Assembly: GCF_029767005.1 (NCBI RefSeq)
Contig: NZ_JARUQR010000001.1
Coordinates: 1,111,028 to 1,175,027, forward strand
DNA: 64,000 bases
Source of the DNA: Thiomicrorhabdus sp. ZW0627
Lineage (GTDB): Bacteria > Pseudomonadota > Gammaproteobacteria > Thiomicrospirales > Thiomicrospiraceae
Direction: 5' to 3'
Shown here: one piece after another, positions 43,834-52,910 of the stretch
Position numbering within the stretch: the first letter of the stretch is position 1
Layout of the letters: every line of letters starts with the position of its first letter
The notes under the pieces: model-generated
The model's database searches: none
Told to the model about the DNA's origin: nothing
What the model saw: the letters and a program-made list of their open reading frames with translations, nothing else
Made by a program: the position numbers and the translations under genes

Positions 43834-44870
43834 GTTCGCGTTTATCCGCCCCCAACCTTCAACTTAACGAACTCGGTAAAATCAAGCACTTCCTGACTTT
43901 GGAAGGTTTGAAGCAACATCATTTGTTGGAAATATTGGATACCGCGGAGTCGTTTATCAACCCTCAGACGGACGAAATCAAAAAGGTACCGATTCTGCGT
44001 GGTAAAACCATCATGAACCTGTTTTTCGAGCCAAGTACACGTACCCGTACAACGTTCGAAATTGCCGAAAAACGTCTTTCTGCAGACGTCGCCAGTTTGG
44101 ATATCGCCACTTCGGCCACCAAAAAAGGGGAATCCCTACTGGATACCCTTTGGAACCTCCAAGCGATGCAGGCCCACATGTTTGTCATTCGTCATGCGGA
44201 AAGCGGTGCGGCCCATTTCTTCGCGCAACACGTCGCTCCGCACGTGCATGTTCTCAACGCCGGTGATGGCCAGCACGCCCACCCTACCCAGGCGATGCTC
44301 GACATGTTCACGATCCGTCGCCACAAGGGCGATATCTACGATTTAAATGTCGCGATTGTCGGCGACGTTCTGCATTCACGAGTGGTACGCTCACAGATTC
44401 AAGCACTCAGTATTCTCGAAGCGCGTGAAATCCGTGTAATCGGGCCAAAAACCCTGATGCCGACCCATCCTGAGGCGATGGGGGTTCACTATTACGACAA
44501 CATCGAAGAAGGCCTGAAAGACGTCGATGTCATCATCATGGTGCGCCTACAGAACGAACGTATGAAAAGCGCCCTGATCCCAAGTGAAAAAGAGTTCTTC
44601 AAGCTTTTCGGTCTGACCAAAGAACGTCTGGCACTTGCCAAGCCCGATGCAATCGTCATGCATCCCGGCCCAATCAACCGCGGAGTCGAGATCGATTCGG
44701 AAGTCGCGGACGGTCCTCAGTCAGTCATCCTTCAGCAAGTCACCTACGGAATTGCAGTCAGAATGGCTGTCATGTCTATTATTATGAGTAATGCTGCCCA
44801 GCTGGCACAGCACCAAGCTGAACAGGCCTCCTTAGAACTGGATGCGGAAAATGAGGAGGAACAGGAATGA
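43830..44870 (+). CDS. pyrB: Aspartate carbamoyltransferase catalytic chain
   Basis: The 346-aa enzyme makes carbamoyl aspartate, the committed step of pyrimidine synthesis. Marks are the carbamoyl-phosphate motif [37 protein letters not shown] and [12 protein letters not shown]. The N-terminal extension of about 20 residues is typical of class A enzymes, which need a PyrC' partner. It overlaps pyrC' by 4 bp; no pyrI is present, as expected for this class. Confidence 0.97.
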   Translation: MSSRLSAPNLQLNELGKIKHFLTLEGLKQHHLLEILDTAESFINPQTDEIKKVPILRGKTIMNLFFEPSTRTRTTFEIAEKRLSADVASLDIATSATKKGESLLDTLWNLQAMQAHMFVIRHAESGAAHFFAQHVAPHVHVLNAGDGQHAHPTQAMLDMFTIRRHKGDIYDLNVAIVGDVLHSRVVRSQIQALSILEAREIRVIGPKTLMPTHPEAMGVHYYDNIEEGLKDVDVIIMVRLQNERMKSALIPSEKEFFKLFGLTKERLALAKPDAIVMHPGPINRGVEIDSEVADGPQSVILQQVTYGIAVRMAVMSIIMSNAAQLAQHQAEQASLELDAENEEEQE

Positions 44871-46153
44871 GATTAGCAATCAACAACGGGCGCATCATCG
44901 ACCCAAGTCAGAATCTCGATCGAGTCAGCAACCTCTATATTTCACGAGGGCGTATCGTCGCCATCAGCGATGAACTGCCGGAAGGTTTCACCCCAGACCA
45001 GGAAATCGATGCCACCGGCAAATGGATCTTGCCAGGCCTGGTGGATCTGCAAGCTCGCCTTGGGGATCCCGGCAGCAATTATGCAGGCAATATCGCATCG
45101 GAAACCAAAGCGGCTGTCGCCGGAGGCGTAACCAGTTTGTGTTGTCCTCCGGATACCTCTCCAGTTAATGACTCACAGGCCGTCACCGAACTGATTCAGC
45201 GCCGCGCACGCCAGGCGGCTACGGCATTCGTCATGCCAATCGGAGCCCTGACTCAAGGCTTGCAAGGTGAGCTGCTCAGTGGGATGTACTCGCTACAACA
45301 AGCGGGCTGTGTCGCACTGAGCCAGGCAAACCAGCCGATCCAAAACGCCTTGACCATGAAGAACGCGTTGGAATATGCGGTGTCGCACGACTTAGTTGTT
45401 ATGTTGCGTTCTGAAGATCAAAAACTAAAGAATAACGGGGTAGCACACAGTGGACCGGTCAGTTCACGCCTGGGCTTGCCAGCCATCTCTCCATCAGCCG
45501 AGACCACCGCTCTAGCTCGTGACCTGTTATTGGTGGAAGAAGCGGGAATTCGAGCCCACTTCTCCCAACTGTCCTGCGCACGCTCGGTAGAAATGATCGC
45601 CGATGCAAAAAAACGCGGCTTGCCAGTGACCTGTGACGTGGCGATTCATCAACTGCACCTTTCAGAAATGGACGTGCTGGGCTTCAATAGCCTTTTCCAT
45701 GTCACGCCACCACTTCGAAGCATGCAGGACAAAGACGCTTTGCGCATGGGGTTAAAAACCGGCGTAATCGACGCAGTGGTCAGCGACCATACCCCTCTGG
45801 AAAAAGACGACAAGTTACTGCCGTTCGGTGAAAGCCGTCCAGGGATCAGCGGTTTGGAGACCTTGTTGCCATTGCTATTGAAATTGGTTCATGAAGGCCA
45901 GCTTGACCTGATGACCGCCGTGCGTAGCGTCACTCAAAATCCGGCAGGCATCCTAGGACGCAACATCGGTAGTCTGGAAACCAGCAACTCGGCAGATTTG
46001 TGTATTATCGATCCGAATGCAACCTGGACACTCGAAGCCGACAAGATGCAAAGCGAAGGTAAGAACTCGCCGTTCATCGGTTGGGAATTTACAGGCATGG
46101 TCGAGCAGACCCTATTCCAGGGACGCCCGGTCTATCGCAACAACCCGGTTTAA
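44867..46153 (+). CDS. pyrC': Dihydroorotase-like PyrC', predicted inactive
   Basis: The 428-aa product has the dihydroorotase/amidohydrolase fold, but the metal site is destroyed. The usual D-x-H-x-H-L-R-x-P-G reads [10 protein letters not shown], so both histidines are missing; the later [10 protein letters not shown] block keeps His but not in the normal context, while [11 protein letters not shown] retains the Asp region. In Pseudomonas the equivalent PyrC' is catalytically dead and forms a dodecamer with PyrB that is needed for aspartate carbamoyltransferase activity. The 4-bp overlap with pyrB is the same arrangement. A functional dihydroorotase must be encoded elsewhere. Confidence 0.92.
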   Translation: MRLAINNGRIIDPSQNLDRVSNLYISRGRIVAISDELPEGFTPDQEIDATGKWILPGLVDLQARLGDPGSNYAGNIASETKAAVAGGVTSLCCPPDTSPVNDSQAVTELIQRRARQAATAFVMPIGALTQGLQGELLSGMYSLQQAGCVALSQANQPIQNALTMKNALEYAVSHDLVVMLRSEDQKLKNNGVAHSGPVSSRLGLPAISPSAETTALARDLLLVEEAGIRAHFSQLSCARSVEMIADAKKRGLPVTCDVAIHQLHLSEMDVLGFNSLFHVTPPLRSMQDKDALRMGLKTGVIDAVVSDHTPLEKDDKLLPFGESRPGISGLETLLPLLLKLVHEGQLDLMTAVRSVTQNPAGILGRNIGSLETSNSADLCIIDPNATWTLEADKMQSEGKNSPFIGWEFTGMVEQTLFQGRPVYRNNPV

Positions 46154-46205
46154 CCAACCGGGTTCGGCAAAGCAAATCGTAGGCAACGGTAAAGGTCGAA
46201 ACCAC

Positions 46206-46952
46206 ATGCATCCAAAAATCGAAATCGCTCAGTTTCAACAAACCCAACAACCGGGAGGTTTTTGGCTACTAACACTGGATTTGAACGATTCGATTCTACC
46301 GAATGGCACGACGTTCTACTTTGATGCCTATCCGGAAATATCACTTTCCCTGTTCCAAGCCCAACAAGGAAAGTTGCATCTTCTAAGCATGAAAGCCCTT
46401 CCTGATGACTTGCAAAACCAGTCTGAACCGCTGATTTTGGTTTCGGAAAACCCTGAAATCGAATTGCCCATAAAAAACCTGACCGGTACTGCCACCCTAT
46501 TATTGGGTAGCGACTTGGGTATCGCGCCACTTTTCGCACAAGCCAGGCAAAGAACCCGTTCGACAGATGAGAAACCTTATTTAGCGTTATTGCATGCCAC
46601 CGCCGGTTTCCCCTTTGTCATCAAGCCCGCTCAATTCATGTTGCCCGAACTGCCTGCTGAAGCAATTGGAAGCTGTCCGTTATTGGAAGACTGGAACATT
46701 CCCAATCGCTTAGCGAGTGACTTGGGACTACCGGGCTGTTTTGACGGCAGCTTGGAAGCCTTGTTTGCAGAATGGTTAGAGAGTGAAACGAAATTACGGG
46801 AAGCCTCGGAACAGGCTCAAACAAACAAAACCACCCATTTCGACTGGCACGTCATTGCATTCCTGAATCAGGAACAACTTGCTAATTGCCAAACACTGAC
46901 CCAGTCTAAAGACTGGATCAAGTTCAGCGGCATCACAACCCCTTCGGTCTGA
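46206..46952 (+). CDS. Ferredoxin-reductase-fold protein, PyrK-like orphan
   Basis: The 248-aa protein starts at ATG 46206 (the frame is open further upstream but overlaps pyrC'). I recognise only one motif: LLLGSDLGIAPLFAQA (about 100-115), which resembles the nucleotide-binding GxGIAPL segment of ferredoxin-NADP reductase-like proteins such as the dihydroorotate dehydrogenase electron-transfer subunit PyrK. The cysteine cluster that holds the 2Fe-2S centre in PyrK is absent; only one Cys falls in the relevant half (GSCPLL). Position 52 bp after pyrC' suggests a link with pyrimidine synthesis. Function unknown; it may be a degenerate or regulatory relative. Confidence 0.6.
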   Translation: MHPKIEIAQFQQTQQPGGFWLLTLDLNDSILPNGTTFYFDAYPEISLSLFQAQQGKLHLLSMKALPDDLQNQSEPLILVSENPEIELPIKNLTGTATLLLGSDLGIAPLFAQARQRTRSTDEKPYLALLHATAGFPFVIKPAQFMLPELPAEAIGSCPLLEDWNIPNRLASDLGLPGCFDGSLEALFAEWLESETKLREASEQAQTNKTTHFDWHVIAFLNQEQLANCQTLTQSKDWIKFSGITTPSV

Positions 46953-46961
46953 TGCACAAAC

Positions 46962-47198
46962 CTAATCGTTCAAGTTTTGAACCGCAGCGGCATGCTTTGC
47001 CAAAGATCTCGCCAAGGTTTCCACTTGGACAACAGCATCCAACAACGCCTTCGCTTCGGAAGAACCGATGGCCGCTTCGATCAAAACTTCAAGCTCTTCA
47101 AAGTGTTCGTCACCAATCACGGCAATCTGCTCTTCGCTTAGCATCTCTTTAAAACGACGCACCACATTGGCGGCATGATCTTCAATTTTCATATTCAT
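46962..47198 (-). CDS. Small acidic helical protein, unknown
   Basis: This 78-aa product is predicted mainly helical with many Glu and Ala (FKEMLSEEQIAVIGDEHFEE, SSEAKALLDAVVQVETLA). No motif, signal or membrane segment is visible. GAGGGAA precedes the ATG. It lies in the gap between convergent pyrimidine-cluster genes and ppk2 and is 55 bp downstream of ppk2 on the same strand start order, so it is probably transcribed after ppk2. I do not recognise the family. Confidence 0.6.
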   Translation of the reverse strand: MNMKIEDHAANVVRRFKEMLSEEQIAVIGDEHFEELEVLIEAAIGSSEAKALLDAVVQVETLARSLAKHAAAVQNLND

Positions 47199-47253
47199 GT
47201 TCCATTCCCTCTCTAATCATTCTCTTCTAGCGCTTACGGAATCAAATTACGGC

Positions 47254-48048
47254 TTAATCTTCCTGAAAAATATCTTCACCTGAACTCACAATCAAAGGAT
47301 CCGGCCTGCCCACAACGTTTTCATCTTTACCGTCATAAGGAATCTGGCTCAGTACATAACGCATGGTCTCCAAACGGGCACGCTTTTTATCGTTCGATTT
47401 GATTACAGTCCAAGGCGCGTGAACGGTATTGGTATAGAAGAACATATCCTCTTTCGCCTTGGTGTAATCCTCCCAGCGATCCAGTGAAGCCAAATCCATC
47501 GGGCTCAATTTCCATTGTTTCAAAGGATCGTGTTTACGGGCGTTGAACCGGCGCAACTGCTCCTTACGGCCCACGGAAAACCAGAACTTCATCAAACGTA
47601 TGCCGTCCGCCGTAATCATGCGTTCAAATTCGGGCGCTTGATGCATGAACTGGTTATATTCCGGAGGCGTGCAGAATCCCATCACTCGCTCAACACCAGC
47701 CCGGTTGTACCAGGAACGGTCAAACAGCACCATCTCCCCTTCGGTCGGAAGATTCTGGATATACCGCTGGAAATACCACTGCCCCTTCTCGATCTCACTC
47801 GGTTTATCCAAGGCCACGACGCGCGCACCACGTGGGTTGAGGTGTTCCATAAAGCGTTTGATGGTCCCCCCTTTTCCAGCCGCATCCCGACCCTCGAACA
47901 ACATCACGATACGCTCGTTATTCCCTTTGACCCACTTTTGCATTTTCAACAGTTCGATTTGCAACAGACGTTTAATATCCTCGTATTCGTCTCTGGACAT
48001 CTTCTCGTCGTAAGGGTAATTACTCTCGCTCGATTTGACTTTCTTCAT
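47254..48048 (-). CDS. ppk2: Polyphosphate kinase 2
   Basis: This 264-aa single-domain PPK2 uses polyphosphate to phosphorylate nucleoside diphosphates (or the reverse). Walker A is FEGRDAAGKGGTIKR, the lid and catalytic segments are NPRGARVVALDKPSE, WYFQRY and FDRSWYNRAGVERVMGF, with KFWFSVGRKEQLRRF and the SPMDLASLDRWEDYT block later. GGAGAGG precedes the ATG. It is the first gene of a two-gene unit with the 78-aa protein. Nucleotide preference cannot be read with confidence. Confidence 0.94.
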   Translation of the reverse strand: MKKVKSSESNYPYDEKMSRDEYEDIKRLLQIELLKMQKWVKGNNERIVMLFEGRDAAGKGGTIKRFMEHLNPRGARVVALDKPSEIEKGQWYFQRYIQNLPTEGEMVLFDRSWYNRAGVERVMGFCTPPEYNQFMHQAPEFERMITADGIRLMKFWFSVGRKEQLRRFNARKHDPLKQWKLSPMDLASLDRWEDYTKAKEDMFFYTNTVHAPWTVIKSNDKKRARLETMRYVLSQIPYDGKDENVVGRPDPLIVSSGEDIFQED

Positions 48049-48279
48049 CCGCCTCTCCGTTAATCAATCCATAATCCATAAGTAATTAGTACCAGTATAC
48101 GCTTGAAGGCACTCCATCTAAACGGTCACCAATCAATTAATTGATATGAAGCAACTTAACGCCGATTCCGTTCAATCATGCACGATAGGTGACCTGTCGA
48201 AACAGAACAGGAAACAGTATAATGAGCGCGATACGCACTGGAGACGTGCGGCTATTATTCCACCAGCAAGAGAACAGCC

Positions 48280-48981
48280 ATGTCCGCCGAACTAATCGAA
48301 CGCTACAATCAGGTTTTACAACGTATTCAAAAAGCGGTCGAGCAAGCGAACCGATCTTCGGATTCGGTCGCGTTGCTGGCGGTCAGTAAAACCAAACCGG
48401 TCGAAGACATTGAAGTCTTGGCTGAACAAGGACAGAAGTCCTTCGGTGAAAACTATCTCCAGGAAGCCTTGCAAAAAATCGACCTCCACCCCAATCTTGA
48501 CTGGCACTTTATCGGCCCGATTCAATCCAACAAAACCAAGCCGATCGCCGAACACTTCAACTGGGTGCACAGTGTCGACCGCCTGAAGATCGCCCAACGC
48601 CTAAGCCATCAACGCCCTGAACAACTCGAACCTCTTAACATCCTTCTGGAAGTCAATATCAGTAGCGAAGCCAGCAAGGCTGGATTTACACCGGAAGAGC
48701 TAATGGAAGCTGCGCCTCAGATTGCCGCTCTGCCGAATCTAAGACTCAGAGGACTTATGGCCATTCCTCAAGCGGCGACTGGCTTGGAAAACCAACGCAT
48801 TCCATTTGCAAAGATGAGACAGCTACTCGAAAGCTTGCAAAAAGAATTGCCGGAGTGTCAACTGGATACCTTATCAATGGGGATGTCCGGGGATTTGGAA
48901 GCCGCTATTCTAGAGGGCGCGACGATTGTGCGCATCGGAACCGATATTTTCGGAGCCAGGGATTACTCTAATAAGAATTGA
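48280..48981 (+). CDS. yggS: PLP homeostasis protein (YggS family)
   Basis: The 233-aa protein is a single-domain PLP-binding barrel, related to alanine racemase but without the second domain. PLP Lys lies in LLAVSKTKP; GENYLQEALQKI, WHFIGPIQSNKTK, LLEVNISSEASKAGF and LSMGMSGDLEAAI complete the family pattern. It buffers pyridoxal phosphate and affects amino-acid pools. Often it lies beside proC and yggT; here those genes are 4 kb further on, separated by two unrelated genes. A GAACAGGCCTGTTC palindrome begins 8 bp after its stop. Confidence 0.95.
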   Translation: MSAELIERYNQVLQRIQKAVEQANRSSDSVALLAVSKTKPVEDIEVLAEQGQKSFGENYLQEALQKIDLHPNLDWHFIGPIQSNKTKPIAEHFNWVHSVDRLKIAQRLSHQRPEQLEPLNILLEVNISSEASKAGFTPEELMEAAPQIAALPNLRLRGLMAIPQAATGLENQRIPFAKMRQLLESLQKELPECQLDTLSMGMSGDLEAAILEGATIVRIGTDIFGARDYSNKN

Positions 48982-48988
48982 ACGCTTC

Positions 48989-49004
48989 TGAACAGGCCTG
49001 TTCA
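48989..49004. repeat. 16-bp palindrome TGAACAGGCCTGTTCA
   Basis: Located 8 bp after yggS, it contains the exact 14-base core also found at 11612 and 52783. Followed by AAAA rather than T, so it is a weaker terminator on the plus strand. Confidence 0.65.
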
Positions 49005-49061
49005 AAATACAGAGCGACGTTTAAATTGAATTTAGAATAGGGAGTTTATTAGGGGAGGGGA

Positions 49062-49090
49062 AAAACCGGAACAGTGACACTGATTCCGGC
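49062..49090 (-). terminator. Intrinsic terminator of the DUF5610-like gene
   Basis: On the minus strand CCGGAA-T-CAGTG-T-CACTG-TTCCGG forms a hairpin with a one-base bulge, followed by five T. It lies 125 bp after the stop of the gene at 49215. Confidence 0.7.
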
Positions 49091-49214
49091 CTGATCTCCT
49101 TTTTGAACAGTCTACAGTCGTACTTGAATCAAGTTAGACGGCAAACTGTGAGGGCAACTTATTCGACTTTGCTCTACGGCAAAACTCGTCGCCTCTCTAA
49201 TTAAAGTTATCGGC

Positions 49215-50243
49215 TTATCCGCCAATTTCTTCAGTACTTTCTTCCACTTTTTCAGTGGGTTTTTCACTATTTTCAGGCAAATCAACCACTTGGGATTTCA
49301 CTTTTTCTTGGGAAGCTTTCAAGTCCTGATTCTGTGCAGCCAGATCAGCCAACTTCGAATGAAAATCACGTAGACGTTCCAACCATCCCGGCTGTCCTTC
49401 CTGAGTCGGAAAGCGCTGCTCGGACACTTTCGCCATTAGCTGATCGACAAATTCCTGAGCATCCTGAAACTGCTGATTCAAGCTATCGACGGTATCCTGC
49501 CACTTCTGCAGGTAAGGCGGTAGATCGGACACAGAAGCACCATAGGATTCCGGTGTTTGCGAAGCATCGGAAATCGCTTTCGCCTGATCTTGCAACGCGG
49601 CGTACTGCGCCATTGCCGCCTGTTTATAAGTTGTCGAAACCGCGGTGGTCTGAGTCAAGTTCAACTGCATACCCTGCAACTGCTCGGAATCGATATTCAA
49701 TTCCATCGCCTTTTGCAGAGCGGCATCCAGATTGCCACCGTAAAAATCATTCGCCAAACTGTCGACCTGCTCAAACACTTTGAAGACCGCATTCAACTCA
49801 TCTTCGTTCAAATCTCCATCTACCGAAAACGCCAAGCTCTCTTCAAATGCCGTCATTTCCATCGTTTCACGGCTTTCAAAATAACGCACGCCTTGCGGGC
49901 CTTGTTGAGCCTGTTGTTCAACACGAGCAGATTGGTACTGGGCGTACAACTGTCTAAAATCGACCGAAACCGTATCACCTTCACGGGTTGTCAGTTGCAG
50001 ACTCATGGTTTCACTGTACTGGTAAGCTTGCTCAATCTGCTGCATTCTCGCAGCCGTCATCTTAGCCTGATCGGAGGTGGAAACCGAATCCTGTAGACGA
50101 GGATTTGAAATTTGCATGTCATCCGCTTTCTGTTTGGCCTGGATCAAATCACCCAAGTCAGACGAATTGGATTTTTTGCCATCTGTTTTGCCGTCATCGA
50201 AAAGTCGGTTAAGAAGGGAGTGAGGAGTGATGGAATTCAACAT
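49215..50243 (-). CDS. DUF5610-like glutamine-rich protein
   Basis: The 342-aa protein has no signal peptide. It is rich in Gln, Ala, Asp and Ser with predicted long helices. A central segment SVDGDLNEDELNAVFKVFEQ resembles the DUF5610 region with an EF-hand-like D-x-D-x-x-E spacing. The N-terminus (MLNSITPHSLLNRLF) and Q-rich body resemble proteins associated with flagellar or surface functions, but I see nothing that proves this. The C-terminal 40 residues are Glu/Lys/Ser-rich and probably disordered. GAGT precedes the ATG. It stands alone between yggS and the cytochrome gene. Confidence 0.6.
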   Translation of the reverse strand: MLNSITPHSLLNRLFDDGKTDGKKSNSSDLGDLIQAKQKADDMQISNPRLQDSVSTSDQAKMTAARMQQIEQAYQYSETMSLQLTTREGDTVSVDFRQLYAQYQSARVEQQAQQGPQGVRYFESRETMEMTAFEESLAFSVDGDLNEDELNAVFKVFEQVDSLANDFYGGNLDAALQKAMELNIDSEQLQGMQLNLTQTTAVSTTYKQAAMAQYAALQDQAKAISDASQTPESYGASVSDLPPYLQKWQDTVDSLNQQFQDAQEFVDQLMAKVSEQRFPTQEGQPGWLERLRDFHSKLADLAAQNQDLKASQEKVKSQVVDLPENSEKPTEKVEESTEEIGG

Positions 50244-50454
50244 AGATATAACTCATTTTTCTGGCTTATGACTCCTTTCGGAGCTTATATTTTTTATGAC
50301 TATTTATTTTTAAATTCTATATCGGCCTAACCCCGTGAAACTTTAGGATAAATTATTGATTACCATCAATAACGGCGCGGTTTCCTTTTGACTCACAACC
50401 CGCGCTAATGCTGTAATTAAATTCATGTAAATTATCAGCACAGGACGCAAAGCC

Positions 50455-52710
50455 ATGCGCACCATTCCTCTCTCCGTTTATTCACTGTTCAAATGGTTAT
50501 CCATTCTGTTCTTGTCACTCACATTAGGTGCCTGTGGCGGCGGCGGTGGCTCGGATTCGACGGCCGTCAGTGTGTCGATTGCTGATAAAGAAGTGTTGGA
50601 CTCCCAAACCAGCGTTGAAGTAACTGTGACGCTGTCTCAAGCCAGCACACAGACGATTTCGGTTGGCTATGCAACGGTTGACGGGACAGCTTTGGCCGGT
50701 CAGGATTACACGGCAACCAGTGGAACCTTGCAATTTCCGGAGGGAACCACCAGCCTTATCATCGAAGTTCCGCTTATCAGTACCCGAGACACGTCAACGA
50801 CCAAAACATTTACTGTCAACCTGAGCAATCCGGTCAATGCGACGATTTCCGATTTACAAGCCCTAGTCACATTACTTGACGCACTCCACAGCTCCATGTT
50901 CAACAACCCGACTTACAGCTCGGCATGGCCAATCACAGGCGTTTTCACCAACGCTCTGACTTGTGCGTCTTGTCATACCGGAAGCGCCACTGCCACGCCG
51001 ACAGTCATGATCTACAACAATACCGACGTTAGTCCGGCAACGCAGTGGAAACACAGTGTCATGGCGCACTCCCTGAACGACCCTTACTTCAATGCCGTGG
51101 TGGAAGAAGAGGTGCACATATTCCCTGACAAAAAAGTCTTTATCGAAGACACCTGCTTACGCTGCCACGCGCCAATGGCGTCTACACACGCTCACCAGAC
51201 ACTCACGGGGTTGGTCGACGACCCAACCGGATTGCTTCCGGACGGCGGTTACCCATTCGCCACCGCCATCACCGAACCGCATGCGCGTGAGGGAATTTCT
51301 TGTACAGCCTGCCACCAGATTCAAGACCCGACAACAGGCAGCGGTACAGCAGAAGAAAACCTGCTCGCCAGCATGAGCGGCCATTACTCGATTAAATCGG
51401 CCACCGATAATGCTGGTGCGGCACCGAGCATTTTCGGACCTTTCCAAATTCCGGTCGGCTCAGCAATGCAGAATCAGACCCAGTACATACCAGCATATGC
51501 GGCGCACATCCACGAATCGGCTATGTGTGCGACCTGCCATAATCTCTATACCCCAACCTTGGACTTGAATGGCGACCCACATCTGGTGGATGGAAAATTG
51601 GCCCAGTTCCCGGAACAGACGCCATATTGGGACTGGCTCAACAGCCAGTATTCAAATCCAGCAACCGGAAAAACCTGTCAGGCCTGTCATATGGCACAAC
51701 CCGAACCCGGTTATACAACGCCGATTACAACCCGTCCTACAGGCATTGCAGCAAGACCGGATCCGGCAAAAGATAATACGGACAGCGTATTTTCAGTCCA
51801 CGAGTTCGTCGGCGGCAACAGTTACTTGCTGGGCTTACTCAGCAAGTACATGGTCGAGTTGGGTATTGACGACAAAACCACAACTGCCGGGTTTGATCAG
51901 AAAATCGCTCAATCACGCTCTATGCTTGCATCAGCCGCCAATCTGGAAGTGGCTTCATCCATGTCCGGAAGCACCTTGAGCATTCCGGTCACTATCACCA
52001 ACCTGACCGGACACCGCTTGCCAACCAGCTTCCCGTCGAGACGGATGTGGGTACACATCACCGTCACCGACACCAGTAGCAACACGGTCATTTTCGAGTC
52101 AGGTAAAGTCGACGCCAAAGGCTTCCTGACGAAAGATGAAGATTTCATCAACTACAAATGCATGGCAATTGAAAAAACCTATACGGATTTCGATTATTCA
52201 AGCTGCTACGAAGTACATCATGACATCATTAACGACGCCTCCATGACGCAGATTTACGAGCCGGTTCTGGGCGATCTCAACGGCGACATCACCCACGTTC
52301 TGTTGCATGCCGATACCTACCTGAAAGACAACCGGATTCCGCCAATCGGCTGGACCTTGGCAAATCGTCACCCTAATCCGGTCACGCCGGGCCAATATGA
52401 CGACGATGTGGTCGGCGCTGCGACTTCGGATGCTAACTTTGCCACGGGGAAAGAGGCTGCCGGAGCAGACGGTAAAGACACCGTCACCTACAACGTCGAC
52501 ACCTCTGCCTACACCGGTCCATTTAGCATTTCCGTCGAACTGCTTTACCAAAGCATTCGCCCGAGCTTTGTGTACGGTATGCATGCCGACGATGTTGAGC
52601 ACGGCGGAATTGAGAATGACAGCTATGTTCGTCGATTCAAATACATGTACGAAGAAACGCCTCCAACTCCTGAAGTATTGGCATCGGCAACGAGAACTCA
52701 TACGCCCTAG
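50455..52710 (+). CDS. Pentaheme c-type cytochrome lipoprotein with Calx-beta domain
   Basis: The 751-aa protein has a signal with lipobox LGAC followed by a polyglycine spacer, as in surface lipoproteins. A Calx-beta domain (about 38-140; SVSIADKEVLD, VDGTALAGQDYTATSGTL) comes next. Five CxxCH heme sites follow: CASCH (170), CLRCH (234), CTACH (283), CATCH (358) and CQACH (408). The remaining 300 residues hold no heme motif and look beta-rich (LSIPVTITNLTGHRLPTSFP). The TGHRLPT block recalls a domain found in other multiheme cytochromes. AGGA precedes the ATG. It is monocistronic. The role is likely extracytoplasmic electron transfer; the partner is unknown. Confidence 0.85.
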   Translation: MRTIPLSVYSLFKWLSILFLSLTLGACGGGGGSDSTAVSVSIADKEVLDSQTSVEVTVTLSQASTQTISVGYATVDGTALAGQDYTATSGTLQFPEGTTSLIIEVPLISTRDTSTTKTFTVNLSNPVNATISDLQALVTLLDALHSSMFNNPTYSSAWPITGVFTNALTCASCHTGSATATPTVMIYNNTDVSPATQWKHSVMAHSLNDPYFNAVVEEEVHIFPDKKVFIEDTCLRCHAPMASTHAHQTLTGLVDDPTGLLPDGGYPFATAITEPHAREGISCTACHQIQDPTTGSGTAEENLLASMSGHYSIKSATDNAGAAPSIFGPFQIPVGSAMQNQTQYIPAYAAHIHESAMCATCHNLYTPTLDLNGDPHLVDGKLAQFPEQTPYWDWLNSQYSNPATGKTCQACHMAQPEPGYTTPITTRPTGIAARPDPAKDNTDSVFSVHEFVGGNSYLLGLLSKYMVELGIDDKTTTAGFDQKIAQSRSMLASAANLEVASSMSGSTLSIPVTITNLTGHRLPTSFPSRRMWVHITVTDTSSNTVIFESGKVDAKGFLTKDEDFINYKCMAIEKTYTDFDYSSCYEVHHDIINDASMTQIYEPVLGDLNGDITHVLLHADTYLKDNRIPPIGWTLANRHPNPVTPGQYDDDVVGAATSDANFATGKEAAGADGKDTVTYNVDTSAYTGPFSISVELLYQSIRPSFVYGMHADDVEHGGIENDSYVRRFKYMYEETPPTPEVLASATRTHTP

Positions 52711-52736
52711 GCGTTAACAAAAACCTCTCAAAAAAG

Positions 52737-52758
52737 CACCGCCTGAAGGCGGTGTTTT
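52737..52758 (+). terminator. Intrinsic terminator of the cytochrome gene
   Basis: CACCGCCT-GA-AGGCGGTG is followed by TTTT, 26 bp after the stop codon. Compact and GC-rich. Confidence 0.88.
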
Positions 52759-52782
52759 CGTTTAAATACGCTTTCAAATTCC

Positions 52783-52796
52783 GAACAGGCCTGTTC
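52783..52796. repeat. 14-bp palindrome GAACAGGCCTGTTC
   Basis: Exact third copy of the 14-base core, followed by ATTTT. It is 25 bp after a normal terminator, so a termination role would be redundant here; this supports some other or additional function. Confidence 0.7.
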
Positions 52797-52910
52797 ATTT
52801 TCCAAATGCCTTTTTATCTCCTCAAAACCATCTGCCCGCTTAGGCTATTTTTTAAGTGTTTATCCTTTATAATAAGCACATTCTAACTTTGAAAACGGAA
52901 CACTTCGGTT

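Noticed and set aside
44867-46153. Active dihydroorotase
   Set aside because: The HxH metal ligands are replaced by Gln and Arg in [10 protein letters not shown].
46017-46205. N-terminal extension of the PyrK-like protein inside pyrC'
   Set aside because: It would overlap the conserved end of pyrC' by over 130 bases; the ATG at 46206 is a simpler start.
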